Assembly: GCA_032871835.1 (NCBI GenBank)
Contig: CM065303.1
Span: forward strand, 57,264,597-57,328,596
DNA: 64,000 bases
From: Dipteronia dyeriana
Lineage: Eukaryota; Streptophyta; Magnoliopsida; Sapindales; Sapindaceae
Direction: 5' to 3'
Within the stretch, counting starts at the first letter, position 1. The number at the start of each line of letters is the position of its first letter. Under the pieces are notes generated by a model. It saw only the letters and a program-made list of their open reading frames with translations. It made no database searches and was not told the origin of the DNA. The position numbers were made by a program, and so were the translations under genes. Shown here piece by piece: positions 47,401 to 59,611 of this stretch.

Positions 47401-50400
47401 ATTATTCTCGATCCCTTATAAAAAGTATTCGATTCATTTGAAAAGAGCTCGATCATTTAGAAAATGTTCTCGATCCCTTTCTAAAAAGCTCGATCCGTTT
47501 GTAAATGTACTGTATTTCCATTCCGTCAATAAGTTGTCGATTTCCTTGCCGTCGGTTTCGTTGTCGTCGGTTTGTTTCTCACTGTTGCTTTTTTCAGACT
47601 CACAAAACGACAACTTGCTTTCTTTTTCAATTTTATCGGGGTATTCTCGTCTCTTTACGTTAAATGGTGCCTCTAAACTTACATTACTAAACTAGTGATA
47701 TTTGCATAACACCCCTATGAAATAGTGCCATTTATTTTTCGAACCCTGTATCTATATGCCCTTAGATTCTAGCAACTAACAAATCTCAAACAAATTTAAT
47801 TAAATCAAACTCATACTAAATCAATTTTAATGTATGTGGTACTAATATTATTAAAAACAAATTAAATAATACATAAAACTATAAAAGAATAAAGAAAACT
47901 GTAGATTGAAGAAGAATATTTAGTATATTGGTCAACTATTGACAATTTGTATCGTTTTAAAACCTTATTTTTTTTAATTGCAGACCGGGGCTGTCTGCAG
48001 CCCCACATTCATTCGCCCCTGTTCAACTTCTCGGAAGTACATAACCACACAGTCAATAACATAACCACACATTTGTACTGATGTACTATTTTCCTTCTTG
48101 TTGAGCTAGCTATCAGTCTTTAAATGCATAAAAATTAAAGTACGTTTGACCATATATTTATATAAGATTTATGTTATTGTGTCATGTGTTCATGTCTCAC
48201 GATAACTCTATATTATAAATTATAATAAAGTCTAAACGAATAATAAGACAATATATGACTTATTGCCATAGAAATGTAGATGCTTTTTTTTATAAAAAAA
48301 ATTCTCCATAGAAATATAACATCATATATTTGATTTAGTTGCTCCCATAAGCGTAATTTAGTTCATAAATAGGTAAGTTTGGGATTTGGTAAAAGCTTAA
48401 AAAAATATACCAAATGAATAGACGGCAGTAAAAATTTTAACGAAGTGGGACATTTAAACAAAATAATGATTATATTAAAAAAAATAATGAAAATTTAAAA
48501 TCATAATAAAATGAGTTTTTTAATATAAAAAAATTGATGATATAATAAATTTTAAATAAAAAAATAAAACATTTACTCGAAGTGAACTAAATAATTTTAC
48601 ATGGAAAAGAACTAAAATCAAAAAAGAAAAACATGAACAATGAAAAATTATAATAATTATTCTTAAAAAAATTAAAAAATAATTTTATAACAAAAAAAAT
48701 TGTTTTATATTTATAATGAATTCACTTTAAATTTATACAAAAATAATTGATTAATAAATATTATTAGAAATGAATTTGAATTTTTTATTCTTATAATTAT
48801 TGATTTTAAATAAATTAGAACAATAAATAAAGAAAAATATAAATCATAAAAATAGATGAACTATTTTATTACAATAAATTAAAATTTTAGATTTTAGGGT
48901 TTATTAATTGGATGCGTTAGATATGTCAAATTAGAAATAAGAAAAAAAAATGATAGATAATTTACTACATAATAAAATTGAATTAAGTAAACCATATTAA
49001 GGGTAGTTAAGAATTTATTAATAACGAGAAAAATAAAAATGGATATTAAAAAGAATATTTGTTTTGCTTATAGTGAGGTTGAACCTGACTTCGATGGGTG
49101 AAAATGTAAAACAAAGAAACTAAACCAATTAGGGGTGGGTAAAAAACAAAGAAACCGAACCGAACCGATCCAATCAGTTTTTTTCCTGTTTTTTTATGTT
49201 TGCCGGTTCAATGTGTTTCACTTTTTGAAAATCGATTGGATCGATTTTTTTTTTTTTTCTGGTTCGCTATCTCAAACCGGAAACGAGATCCAACTTATGT
49301 TATATATATAACATAAGTTTAATATTCAACGGTCCATACAACTATAAAGCTATAGAAGTATGTCATAACATGTATTTTTTGTTGTTTTTTTATTGAATAC
49401 TATTTTTAACTAGTATTTTCAATTTGTTCAAATCTATAATTTAATTTGGTCCAAGACCCAAAATGATTAAAATATGAAAATATGTGTAATAATTAAAACC
49501 TATGAATTTGGTATAGTAGGACAAAATCCGAAAAAACCGAACCGATCAAATTCGGTTGATTTTTGATCGGTTAATATTTATAAATTTTATTGGATCGATT
49601 CATATTTTTAAAAACCGAACATTATTGATTTTTTATCAACTCTATTGAAAAATGAACCGATTCATTAAACGTCCACCCCTGAAACCAATTGCGGTGGATA
49701 AAGGTGCGTGTCATATTATATTCTTTTTAAATTTGAGGTGGGACACCCCTGATGGATAGATACCATCAATAAAAATATATTTGATTTAATTATAAATGCT
49801 TAGTACTTGGGGCGTAGTCACGTAGGATGGTTACGACTTTCAACTATTGCCATATTGTTTATATATATATTATGATATTGCGGATTTGCGGTTGGAAAAA
49901 CGAAGTGCATGATCTCATAAATCTTTTTGACTTGCGAGTTACGAAACAAGGGAATGAGTTAGCCAAACTACATCCCAAATTCAGAAGGTAGATTTTTTCC
50001 TTGTTGACCACTGACTATCTTGTTGTGAACTCATCCTTTACATCGATGATAAGGGTTTAAACTCAACATTCGTCCAGAAAATCACATAATGTATTTTACA
50101 ATCTAGGGTTCATTGGTAAATCTTTTGTATATATATATATATATATAAGATGTTATGATTTCAAATGATATTTTTTTTTTCTAATTTTAAAATATTGTAA
50201 ATTTTCAAAAAAATATATATATATTAGTTTCCATGCTTTGTAGTTGATGTGACGATAAACCCTTGATCGTACAGATTTAGAAAACTGTCAAATAGAATTA
50301 GTATATTTTAATTTGGTTTAGTTTATTTTAAACAAAAGTCAACAATATCATCTGCAGTTAATTTGGGTAAACAAATAACAAAACAACAAATAGTTTTTGT

Positions 50401-53400
50401 AAGGTAGTTTGGACTTTGGAGGAATTAACATGCAAGGAATGTCAGCCTGAGCCAGCTCATGGCTTGTATGTATATTTTTCTTCAAGAATGTCATTTCACA
50501 TGATCCGACGTTGTCAAACTTATTTATAGTGTTTTTTTGTCCTATTCTACTGCATTTTGAGTATTAGGAGAAATGCATTGACACCCTTGAAGTTTGACAT
50601 AAGTATAAATGGTAAGAAAGATTAGGTTTCTATATAAATGGGGACTATATCCATCTTCATTAATGGGAACTATATATATCTTCATTTTCCCAATGCCCAT
50701 CCCTAAGTGAGGTGCACGGTGTCAATGTGGCAACTGTCTCCACACATTTAGATTGCAATATTTTGGAGAAATGCATTGACACCCTTGAAGTTTGACATAA
50801 GTATAAATGGTAAGTAATATTAGGTTTCTATACAAATGGAGAAGTTTATCGCAAATGTCCATCACAGATTGAGAAGTCCATCTTAGATGGATTTCAATCT
50901 GAGATGGAGAAGTTTATAGCAAATGTCCATCAGAGATGGAGAATCTCATATGGAGTTTGGGTTTCTACATCTCCTCCAACTTTTTTTTAAAATTTATTTT
51001 GGTTTTGCAATAATTCTTGTTCAAGGGTGGAGATTGTTTAATGATTTAATTATTTTTAAGTAATTAATTAATTAATTAATTTTTATTTAAATAATTAATA
51101 ATGATTTTATCATATTAATATTCAAAAATACATTTTTGCCCCACGGTCGTTGGCTTAATAGCTTCTAACGGTGAACCAGTAACAATTGTCGATAGGGATG
51201 TGTCATGTGTGTGTGTAATTTCATGCAAAATTGTATATGCATACAATTAGTTCTAATGTCAGTGAAATTAATACAATTTGTCCTTTCATACGGTGACTTT
51301 TTTTTGTAAATGTTGTTATGAACAGTAGAATTTTGTTTTTTATTGTATTTATTTTAAACATATTATAATCATTAGAATTTTACTTATGTTTTTAGTTGAA
51401 TTTTCATTATGTAATTTTTATTTGAATTATTAAGTTTTAGTAATTATTTTCTGATAAACAAAATCAAATGGAAGAAACATGAGAAATTGAAAGTATTGGA
51501 AATTAGGAAATAGGGAAACGACGGGGGACGATTGGGGGAAGGGGTTGGTGAATGAGGATGGGAACAGGGGAACCAATATTCATCCTAATTATCATCCCAG
51601 ATTCCCCACTAGCGGCCCTAGTTTGTAAATTTAAAAATATAAAAAGGGCGAAAATTAAAACATTTTGGCACTTTATTGTTATTATATCTTATCTCTATTA
51701 GAAATTTTCTTTGATTTGACTGGCGTTTGCGAGTTTGGTGGCACTCAGATCTCACTTTGACATTCAGGTTGGACTGTCAATTTGCCCAACATTCAAATCT
51801 CAAAACTAGAGAGTTTCAACTAATTTTGCTTAGTTACTTAATTAATGTAATTAATTAAACAAAATGGGTTGAAAATGATCCAAAACAGAAAACGGTCTTT
51901 GTTTTTTTTTTGTTAACATAAAAACAGTCTTTTTTAATAATTGTATATGTTGGTTGATGTTATGAATTCAAGTTTGCATTAATGTGTTAACAGATTCATA
52001 GAGAAATATGGAACTCACATCATTGTGGGGCTAAGTGTTGGTGGACAAGATGTGGTGTTAGTCAAGCAAGATCAATCTTCCAACTTGGGTCCATCAGACC
52101 TCAAAAAGCACCTGGATGATCTTGGTGATCAACTCTTTACTGGGGCATGCAGCTTCTCCCCCGGAATTAAAGATCAACAAAAATATAAGGTTCTAGTTTA
52201 AAACACCATTTATGATTTTAAACAGTCAATATTAATGATCTTATTTTAATTGGATTTGTAGTTATGCATTATTGAATTATTCATTTGAATTGCAGACACC
52301 TCAAGCTTTCAATGTATTTGATCAACAACCTGCAGTTGCCTTCAACAACTTCACATCCACAAGTACAAAAGATGTAGGCTTGGTTTGTAATTGGGAGAAA
52401 TTAATATCTAAATTATGTTTTTTTTTGTGTAGAATTATTTAAATTATAAACTAATTAATAAAGTAACAATGAAGTAGATTGTTTATGGCAGGGAATCACA
52501 GTTACATGTTACAAGAGAGGAGGTGATCCTTCGGCTATTAGCCACTGTGAGTGGCTTCCAACAGTTCCATCAAATCCAGATGCAATCCACTTCAACTTCA
52601 TTCCTATTACTTCTCTTCTCAAAGGAGTTCCTGGAAAAGGCTTTTTATCTCATGCCATCAACCTCTATCTTAGATGTTAGTACTCTCTTCTCCCTTCTTT
52701 TGATATTTATTATAAAATTTATCTTATTCTTCTATATTATGATGTTATTGCAGACAAGCCTCCTGTAGCAGATTTACAATACTTTCTAGATTTCCAAGCA
52801 CACAAGATTTGGGCTCCCATTCACAATGACCTCCCACTTGGTCCCACCACAAATAGGACCACTCCCTCACCTGCTCTTCACCTCACCATAATGGGCCCTA
52901 AGCTTTATGTAAATACTGCTCAGGTACGCAACAACCCATTCCAACCTAAATTCTAAGCCATTGTTGGCAATATTGCACCAATTTCAATTCTCTCTCTCTC
53001 TCCATTTATGTTTTTCGGATTCAAGATTTTAATTCAGGAATTTAACCAGATTATATATGCCCATCAGGTTGCAACTGGGAAGAGACCTGTCACTGGAATA
53101 CGCTTTTACCTTGAAGGCAGGAAATGCAACAGGTAATATGCATAGAGTAGCCTGGTAGAATTCAATTATTTTTGTTGTTGTTAGTAACCAAAAACTTAAG
53201 CCAATCCATAGAAAATGACCCAACAATGTTGCTTAAGCCCCTTCCTCACCTACCGGACTGACAGGATTAAATATAGAAACAAATATATGTGACATTGAGG
53301 AAACTTCAACCCAGGTCTCCTAAGGTCAAACTTGACTGTAATACCTTGTTAATTAACAACCAAGTAAAAGTTAAGCTGATTGAAAATGGCTAACAATAGT

Positions 53401-54123
53401 AATAATTTAATAAGTGCTCTAATACTTTTAAGACTATCAGTCATTGTTATTTTCTGTGTACAAACGATTATTTAGCCCAAGTATTCTTTCTATCTCAATC
53501 TCAGGTTAGCAATTCACCTCCAACACCTCTCAAACATCCCAACAGTGCTGGAAAACAAGATACATGATACACATCTATGGCGAGGATCAGAAGACATTGC
53601 TGATGAACGGTTCTTCGAAGCTATCAACGGCAAAAGCTTCTCCTATATATGCACAGCGCCAGTCAAATATGATTCCAAATGGGCTACTGGAAAAGATGTT
53701 GTCTTCATTGTCACCGGAGCTGAACTTCACGTACAAAAACACAAATGCAAGAGCATTCTCCATCTCCGGCTCTTGTTCTCCAAAGTCACTGATTCCTTTG
53801 TAGTTCAATCTAATTGGGCTCAGAGCTCCTCTGAATTCTCTCACAAATCTGGCATTTTTTCCGCGATAAGTACGTCCATTACCGGTGGTAATCAGAACAA
53901 GGAGAAGAAACCATTTGTGGTGGTGGATTCAAGTGTGTTTCCTACAGGGCCTCCAGTACCAGTGCATACACAGAAGCTTTTGAAATTTGTGGATACTTCA
54001 CAGTTGTGTAGAGGGCCACTGGACAATCCTGGACACTGGTTAGTCACTGCTGCTAGGCTGGAATTGAATAAGGGCAAGATTTCGCTTCAAGTTAAGTTTT
54101 CTTTATTAAATAGTTGTTCATGA
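44449..54123 (+). CDS. MACPF domain-containing protein (At1g14780/CAD1/NSL1 family), 8 exons
   Basis: Exons by splice sites and frame: 44449-44685, 44780-45021, 51994-52189, 52296-52373, 52492-52675, 52754-52923, 53068-53132, 53505-54123. These give 597 codons including the stop (596 residues), normal for plant MACPF proteins, and all splice phases agree. The N-terminus (ALSSLGRGFDLTSDFKLKYC) and GFQSGSWATDA are family landmarks. The MACPF signature YGTHIIVGLSVGG falls at residues 165-177, at the start of exon 3. The C-terminal part has CNRLAIHLQHL, HLWRGSEDI and LCRGPLDNPGHWLV. Wording is closest to Arabidopsis At1g14780; relatives CAD1 and NSL1 restrain salicylate-linked defence and cell death. 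No signal peptide or membrane helix is evident. Intron 2 is about 7 kb and full of repeats. I see no break, so the gene looks intact. Confidence 0.93.
45022..46951. other. first part of MACPF intron 2
   Basis: AT-rich with no gene seen. A short triplet tract (CTA then TAA units) lies at about 45437-45465. A GATATGTCACC/GATGTCACC stretch at 46523-46560 may mark the edge of an unnamed repeat that carries the minisatellite. Confidence 0.4.
46952..47507. repeat. 21-bp minisatellite in MACPF intron 2
   Basis: About 26 imperfect copies of GTTCTCGATCCCTTAGAAAA and variants follow one another. The mean step is close to 21 bp, so one minus-strand frame reads repeats rich in R, D, E, L and F for 61 codons before stopping. 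This is a side effect of the repeat, not a gene. Confidence 0.85.
47508..49129. other. AT-rich part of MACPF intron 2
   Basis: No gene, RNA or clear repeat is seen. The content is long A/T runs and short TAAAT-type words. A GGGGCTGTCTGCAGCCCC hairpin lies at 47987-48004. Confidence 0.4.
49130..49681. mobile_element. hAT-type non-autonomous element 3 (552 bp)
   Basis: The ends are TAGGGGTGGGT and GTCCACCCCTG with the perfect 8-bp target duplication AAACCAAT (49122-49129 and 49682-49689). CGAACCGAACCGATC and CGGTTC words lie near the ends. It is inside intron 2 of the MACPF gene, with no coding capacity. Confidence 0.85.
49690..50565. other. MACPF intron 2, no recognised feature
   Basis: AT-rich, with a short TA tract at about 50130-50148. 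No gene or RNA is seen. Confidence 0.4.
50566..50945. repeat. 75-bp direct repeat pair and short tandem in MACPF intron 2
   Basis: GGAGAAATGCATTGACACCC and the next 55 bases occur at 50566 and again at 50762 with few changes (step 196 bp). Next to them a shorter repeat (GAGAAGTTTAT.GCAAATGTCC) occurs near 50840 and 50908. The intron rest, 50946-51993, is AT-rich without a recognised feature. Confidence 0.75.
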
Positions 54124-55090
54124 AATCTTCTTATATAGAAGGGTCATCTATTTTATTAGTTTTGGCGTGTTTTTATATAAATTGTAAATCCAAGCAGAGA
54201 ATTTTTTTTTTGTTTTTTTTTTGTTCAAGAGCCGCATACAAATCGTGTAAGAAAAGTTACTTTTGTTATGCAGCTATATGTAAAATTTATCTAAGAGCCT
54301 GTAAATGAAGAAAGCAGTATAAAATTCAGTTTTTGAACTCCATTTCCTTGACTTTACGTATTATTGATTAAAATAGAGTATTCAATGAGCACAGAACCAG
54401 ACACAATTAGTGGCTAATTAACTTTTAAATAGCCCATGACTGACTAATAACTATCAAAATTCAAAAGCCCAAGATTCTTTGCAGCATCAATTCAATAAAA
54501 TCATATAATATATATAAAAGGGTCAAAATAAAAAATAACACTGTGCTTTCGACTATTGTTAAATGGGTATACAGAAGATGATGCTTTTACTCAAAACATC
54601 CCCTAGAACGGAAAGCCGCTAATGATTCACTGCATTGACTTGAGTTTACCGCATCAAAAGACTATTATTCTCTTACTAGTTTATGGAAAGATTATTATAT
54701 CCTTAAAAGAACAAAGTATTAAAGTAATGTATTTTAAATAACCTAAATGCAAAATAAAAAATTGTTTAAAAAACTGAAGCATCATATAGGTGCTCAAGCC
54801 TTATTGATTATGACTATGAACAAATACAAAATCATTGGTTCGATTGAATATCGAATAAACAAAACCAATCAAACATTTATTATTCAACTCCAAAATCTGT
54901 CCTCAAATTATATTTAAACTTTTACTTCTTAAAATATGAAATATAAACATATACTTTATAAGCACACGCCTTACATGTCCACCCAAACCTAGTATATAGA
55001 TAAAGAGATTGTAGACATTAGGCAATTACCTCCTCTTAAATGGGCTGGGAACTATCTCGTAGTTGAGTTATGCTAAAGATACTCTAGCCT
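54124..55090. other. 3' flank of the MACPF gene and intergenic DNA
   Basis: The gene's 3' untranslated region probably ends within the first 200-250 bases (an AATGAAGAAAG.AGTATAAAA region near 54304). No further gene is seen up to the next hAT element. Confidence 0.4.
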
Positions 55091-55642
55091 TAGGGGTAAG
55101 TATGGTTCGATTCGATTCGATTCGATTTTAGATCAAATCCAATTGAATCTAAAATATTTCGATTCATCCAAAATTGAACCGGTTTAAACCTAAAAAGAAA
55201 TAAAAACCGAATTGAATTAAACCTATTTTAATCGATTCGATTCGGTTCGATTCAATTTTATTTTGGGCCTAATGGGCCGGTTAGCTTAATGAGTTTTTTC
55301 CTTTTTTTTTTCTTAACATTAATGGGTTGTTGGATACTAATTTTGGACATTAGAATAGCCAAACAACCCAAATCAAACCTAACTTAAAAATATATTTAAA
55401 AAAAAAAAATCAGTTAAAAACATGTTACCCTTAAATATATTAAATATATTAGTTTTTTTTTTACTTATATACTCGGTTTATTCGGTTCAATCCGATTTTA
55501 AGAAAATCAAACCGGTTTGAACCGAAAAAAAAATCGATTTTCAATTTTTAAACTGTTTAAACCGAATTACCCTTACGAATCGAATCGAATACCCTTTTTT
55601 TTGTTCGAATCGGTTCGAATCGCAACTTAATGTCCACCCCTA
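55091..55642. mobile_element. hAT-type non-autonomous element 4 (552 bp)
   Basis: The ends are TAGGGGTAAGTATGG and AATGTCCACCCCTA with the perfect 8-bp target duplication TCTAGCCT (55083-55090 and 55643-55650). Subterminal CGATT/CGGTT strings and a GGGCCTAATGGGCC box are shared with element 1. Both ends align with the ends of the Pack-hAT (41113-44081) in reverse orientation. Confidence 0.87.
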
Positions 55643-55650
55643 TCTAGCCT

Positions 55651-58501
55651 TGTTTGGCAAAGCTTATGAAAGAAACCTTTTTTTTTTTACCCAAAAGCTA
55701 CTTTGAAAGCTGTTTGCATGACTGATGAAGAAAAGAGCTTTCAATATTTAGAAGCACTTCCTTCTCAACCTTGTCCATTATGGCTTCTTGAAATAGACCT
55801 TTCAGAACAAAACATGAAAACTCATCTCATTTAATAAAACTTTTATAATGCCTATTTTACCATTGTTATTATGAATAATAAATAAAAAATCCCTTCCATA
55901 TCCCATCTAAATATTTCCTTTTCCCTTTCTCAAATAACAACCCTAATTTAGGAATCTAAGCATGAAATCCACCCAAAGTTAGAAACTTAAAAATTGGTGG
56001 CTTCAATCCATGAATCCTCTTTTATATATTTTAAAAATATATTTAGAAAATATAATAGCAAAATGTTACATTATCCTATTAAGGTTTTTTTTATATATAC
56101 ATATATACTTATATTATTTACTTCAATCAAAGTATAAATGTAATGTTATAGTTAGAAGAGATTTTAAAATATTTCAATCAAACGGGTTAAAAAACTCATC
56201 TTGAATGGTAAAATTGTCCTATCATAGTTAATTTTAAAAATGTTCTAACCAAACAATTTCAAAAGCTTTATGAAAAGCTCACGTTTTTACTTCATTTAAT
56301 CTACCGTCAAAAGCCAACATTAAAAGTTATCTCAAATTACAAATGAGCCCTCTATCTATTTCTCAAAACATCGTTTTTAGTTTCAATGGACAAAAGTTTG
56401 TACTTGATTCTAAAGGCACTGTTATTAGAAGTAGAGTAGTCGATGGTTTTACAAACAATTTGTAGAAACCAGACTCTCAATCCCAATTTGTAAATGTAAC
56501 TTCTTTATTCATGTTGACACTTCAATCTTAATAGCTACTTGATAAAATCAGTCCTCTATCCATGGAACACGGAGATAAATTTTATAAAATACAGTATTAA
56601 TCAGATATATTTAATGTTGAACTCTATTTTTACAAATTTATTTTCAAACTCTACAAACTTTAATTACTTAAGATGCTCCACCAATGTTGGGACCAAACCT
56701 ACAATTAACCCTATATATATTTACAAATGAAAATATAATTATTCAAGAGGTGCAGTGCCGATGAAGAAATTAACTTAATTTCCATCTTTTCATGAACCGT
56801 GGGAGACAAACAGATAAATACTAGCTAGGCTGTAACCGCTATTTTATTTAAAGATTTACATGCAAATGTATTATCATATTCGATTGTGGAATAAACTGTC
56901 GATTTATAATGAATTTTTTACTAGGGATCTTTGTCTCCATGAAGAGCTTCAAGATGGGGTTTTGATGGACACAAAGGTTCTTCTGATCTCAAACATAGCT
57001 CTGGTCTGGATGACATCAACTTCTGACAATTCCACTCTGTAGTCTCTTTTCTTCTCAGCCCAAATGTGTGCTTTTAGAGTTATATTGTCAGAAATCTTGG
57101 TTGTTCATGAATATAAAAATGTTAGGGCATGCTAGGCAAAGCTTAGGTCGAGTGCGGTGACCAGCTCCTCCTATAAAGCCTATACTATTGACCTCGTTTC
57201 ACTAACCTTATTTTTAACGTGGCTACAAATTTAGCCACAGCCTGTTCCTAGGTAACATGGGAGTAGTTGGATTTCTTTCATTTGATGAGGGAATAATTAT
57301 ATTTAATTTATTTTTTGTACTACATTGAAATTTATATAATAACAGAAAAATATAGTATATACCTCTCATTTATGATATAAATATATATTGCATTATTGTC
57401 ATTAAGTAATATATTTGTCGATCTCTTTTTGTTTGGTAAAACTATTGGTAGATTCATGTCTTTTTTTTTTTTAATTATACCTCAAAGGGAGCCTCAGAGA
57501 TTTACATAGAGATTTCTGAATAATTGTATAAAATTTTAAAGAAGTCTTTAAAATTTTCCAAGATTTTTTTTGACAACATTTACAATTTATGAAAAAATTA
57601 AGTATGAATTTAAAAGGGAATGGGTTTTAAATTATATTATTAGTTTTTATGCTAAATCTTAAAGGAGAGATTAATGGAACTTTTCCCTTAACATGATTGG
57701 TTGTGCACTTACGCAGATATAAATGGTAGCTAGACTTGTTTAGGGTATAAATAAACAAATATATAATTAAAAAGAAAAAAAATATATTAAAGATTTAATA
57801 GTGTTAGGGATTTTGACTTTATATATTTGTGATAGACAACTAAAGTTCAAAATCGTGATCATGGACCACTATTTTGATATGATATTTTATGCAAGCGAAA
57901 CTTTCTTCACCGAATCTTTGTATATTTTGGTGCATATATGCTATATACAAAGGAGATAGATATGCAAGGTTATTAGTACTTTTACTTTCTCTGTTATGTT
58001 TATGGGGCATAAATTCTTATCCTTTTTTCCCTTTTCTATTAAGTTGGTCATTCTCTTAAACATATTTAAAATTAAGTTAACCAAATCTTTCTCATTGCTC
58101 AACAACTCGAATCTTACAAATAGCAAAAGTTTCTAAAAAATATCTGATTCTAAAGTAAGAAAAAGAAAAAAAAACCTAAACATATTTTTGTACATATGAT
58201 ATTTTCGCTTATTATTTTCATGCAATGAATAATTTAGATTACATTTACATACGCTTTGTTATGTTAAAGTAACTTTTAAGGGGAAAAAAATAGGGGACAA
58301 AAGATAACTTGGAAAGATTTAAAAGAACCAGTAAAAAAAAACATTACTTACATTGCACGAATTTATTATTGCCAGTGGGATACTCTTCTTCGTAATTATA
58401 TATTTTCTTCCTATAACAAAACAAAGATCATGGCATTAAAACAAGGATGAAATTTTACAGACATTGAAGTTTTAGAGAACTTAATATGAAGTTTTAGATC
58501 T
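55651..58501. other. intergenic DNA without recognised genes
   Basis: AT-rich. A short coding-like stretch on either strand at about 56930-57040 could not be assigned. CTTGTTTGGCAAAGCTT (about 55648) and an inverted-like AAACAATTTCAAAAGCTTT (about 56253) could be ends of a small unnamed transposon, but the match is weak. Confidence 0.35.
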
Positions 58502-58516
58502 CCATTTAATATGAAC

Positions 58517-58760
58517 CTTTTTTTTTTTTGAACAGCCGAAATTTTATTCAAGGCCAGTGAGGCCATAAGAAAACAACCTCAAAAAGAGGCAAAGCCCAAA
58601 GAGGACAACACAGAAAAACAGGAAAGCAACACAACGCCAAAACCAGAAGCAAAGCCACATTAAACAAACACAGAGCAGACTCAAATACAGCCATCAACAG
58701 CAAAAACTAGAAACCACTAGGAGACAACAGGATACCAGAGAAAGCACCCAACCAACACCG
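58517..58760 (-). mobile_element. 5'-truncated LINE, 3' end only (about 244 bp)
   Basis: On the minus strand the sequence ends TTGAATAAAATTTCGGCTG, then TTC and a run of A, as plant L1-type LINE tails do. A perfect 15-bp target duplication CCATTTAATATGAAC lies at 58502-58516 and 58761-58775. Only the 3' untranslated end was inserted, as is common for LINEs. Confidence 0.85.
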
Positions 58761-58775
58761 CCATTTAATATGAAC

Positions 58776-59435
58776 TTAATAAGGGTTCTAAATTTGAGCT
58801 CCATTTACAGACATTAAAACAATGATGAAATTATAGAGAACTTAATATGAAGTTTCTCAAATGTGTTTTAACCTATTCTTAGGGGAGGTCATGACAAAAA
58901 CAAAATAAAAAATATCAACCAATTCCATTAATATTTTGGAATAAAATTTTGAGCGAATTCGAAAATCAATCTTTACATTTTACCAACAAAAAAAAATAAT
59001 CCTAATTTCAAAAATAAAATAAAATGTCCCCTGTCGTGCATAAAAAAAATCCAGTTGTATGCAAAGACCCTTTTGTCTAGAGATTTATCTTATTTAAAAA
59101 TAACATATATTGTTGTTTTATTTTTTAATTTTCAATTTGAGGGGTGCATTGTTGGAATTCTCCCAAAATATTTCCTAGAATATATATATAATATCATTTT
59201 AAATCAAGAACACAAAAATATTGTGCCGGCAAAATATTCTCGGCACAAATCATAGATAGAATTCTATCAATGGCATGTTCAATTCCAACTATAACCCTAT
59301 ATGTGTAGCAAAGAATAATTTTTCGTTTGGACCACTTGCTAATTAATAATGGTAAGGCTAACAGGCACCAGTACCATTAGTCCGTTAGTCCATTAGTCCA
59401 TTACATGTTCATGCATGTTTCTCATCCTCCTCATT
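58776..59435. other. intergenic DNA before the SABATH-like exon
   Basis: AT-rich with no gene. A stretch near 58800-58850 repeats words found at 58450-58500 (GAGAACTTAATATGAAGTTT), an old local duplication. Confidence 0.4.
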
Positions 59436-59447
59436 CTATATATATAA
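59436..59447 (+). promoter_or_regulatory. TATA box before the SABATH-like exon
   Basis: CTATATATATAA lies 59 bp before the ATG at 59495, which would give a short leader of about 25-30 bases. Confidence 0.5.
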
Positions 59448-59494
59448 TTATTTGCAGACCACTCTCACCAAAACTTGTTCTGTAGAAAGATCAT

Positions 59495-59611
59495 ATGGCA
59501 ACACTTAAGTTTGATTCAGTCTCCACCAACGGCGAGGATAAAAAGCCAGATCCAGTTAGGGTGAATGGTGGGGATGGCAATCTTAGCTACAACAAAAACT
59601 CTTGCTATCAG
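59495..59611 (+). pseudogene. first exon of a SABATH-type methyltransferase gene; rest not seen
   Basis: Thirty-nine codons start at the ATG and end NGGDGNLSYNKNSCYQ, followed by a good donor CAG|GTATTT. The NGG-G--SY--NS--Q pattern is the N-terminal landmark of SABATH methyltransferases, which methylate carboxyl groups of salicylate, jasmonate, farnesoate and similar acids with S-adenosylmethionine. In this family the first intron lies right after that glutamine, which supports the exon. No second exon with the SAM-binding motif is found in the 4.4 kb to the window end. Either the first intron is very long and the gene continues to the right, or this is a stranded first exon. The exon itself has no break. 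Confidence 0.6.

Noticed and set aside
56930..57042. Coding-like stretch readable on both strands
   Set aside because: Short, with no start, splice sites or recognised motif. I could not assign it and do not claim a gene.
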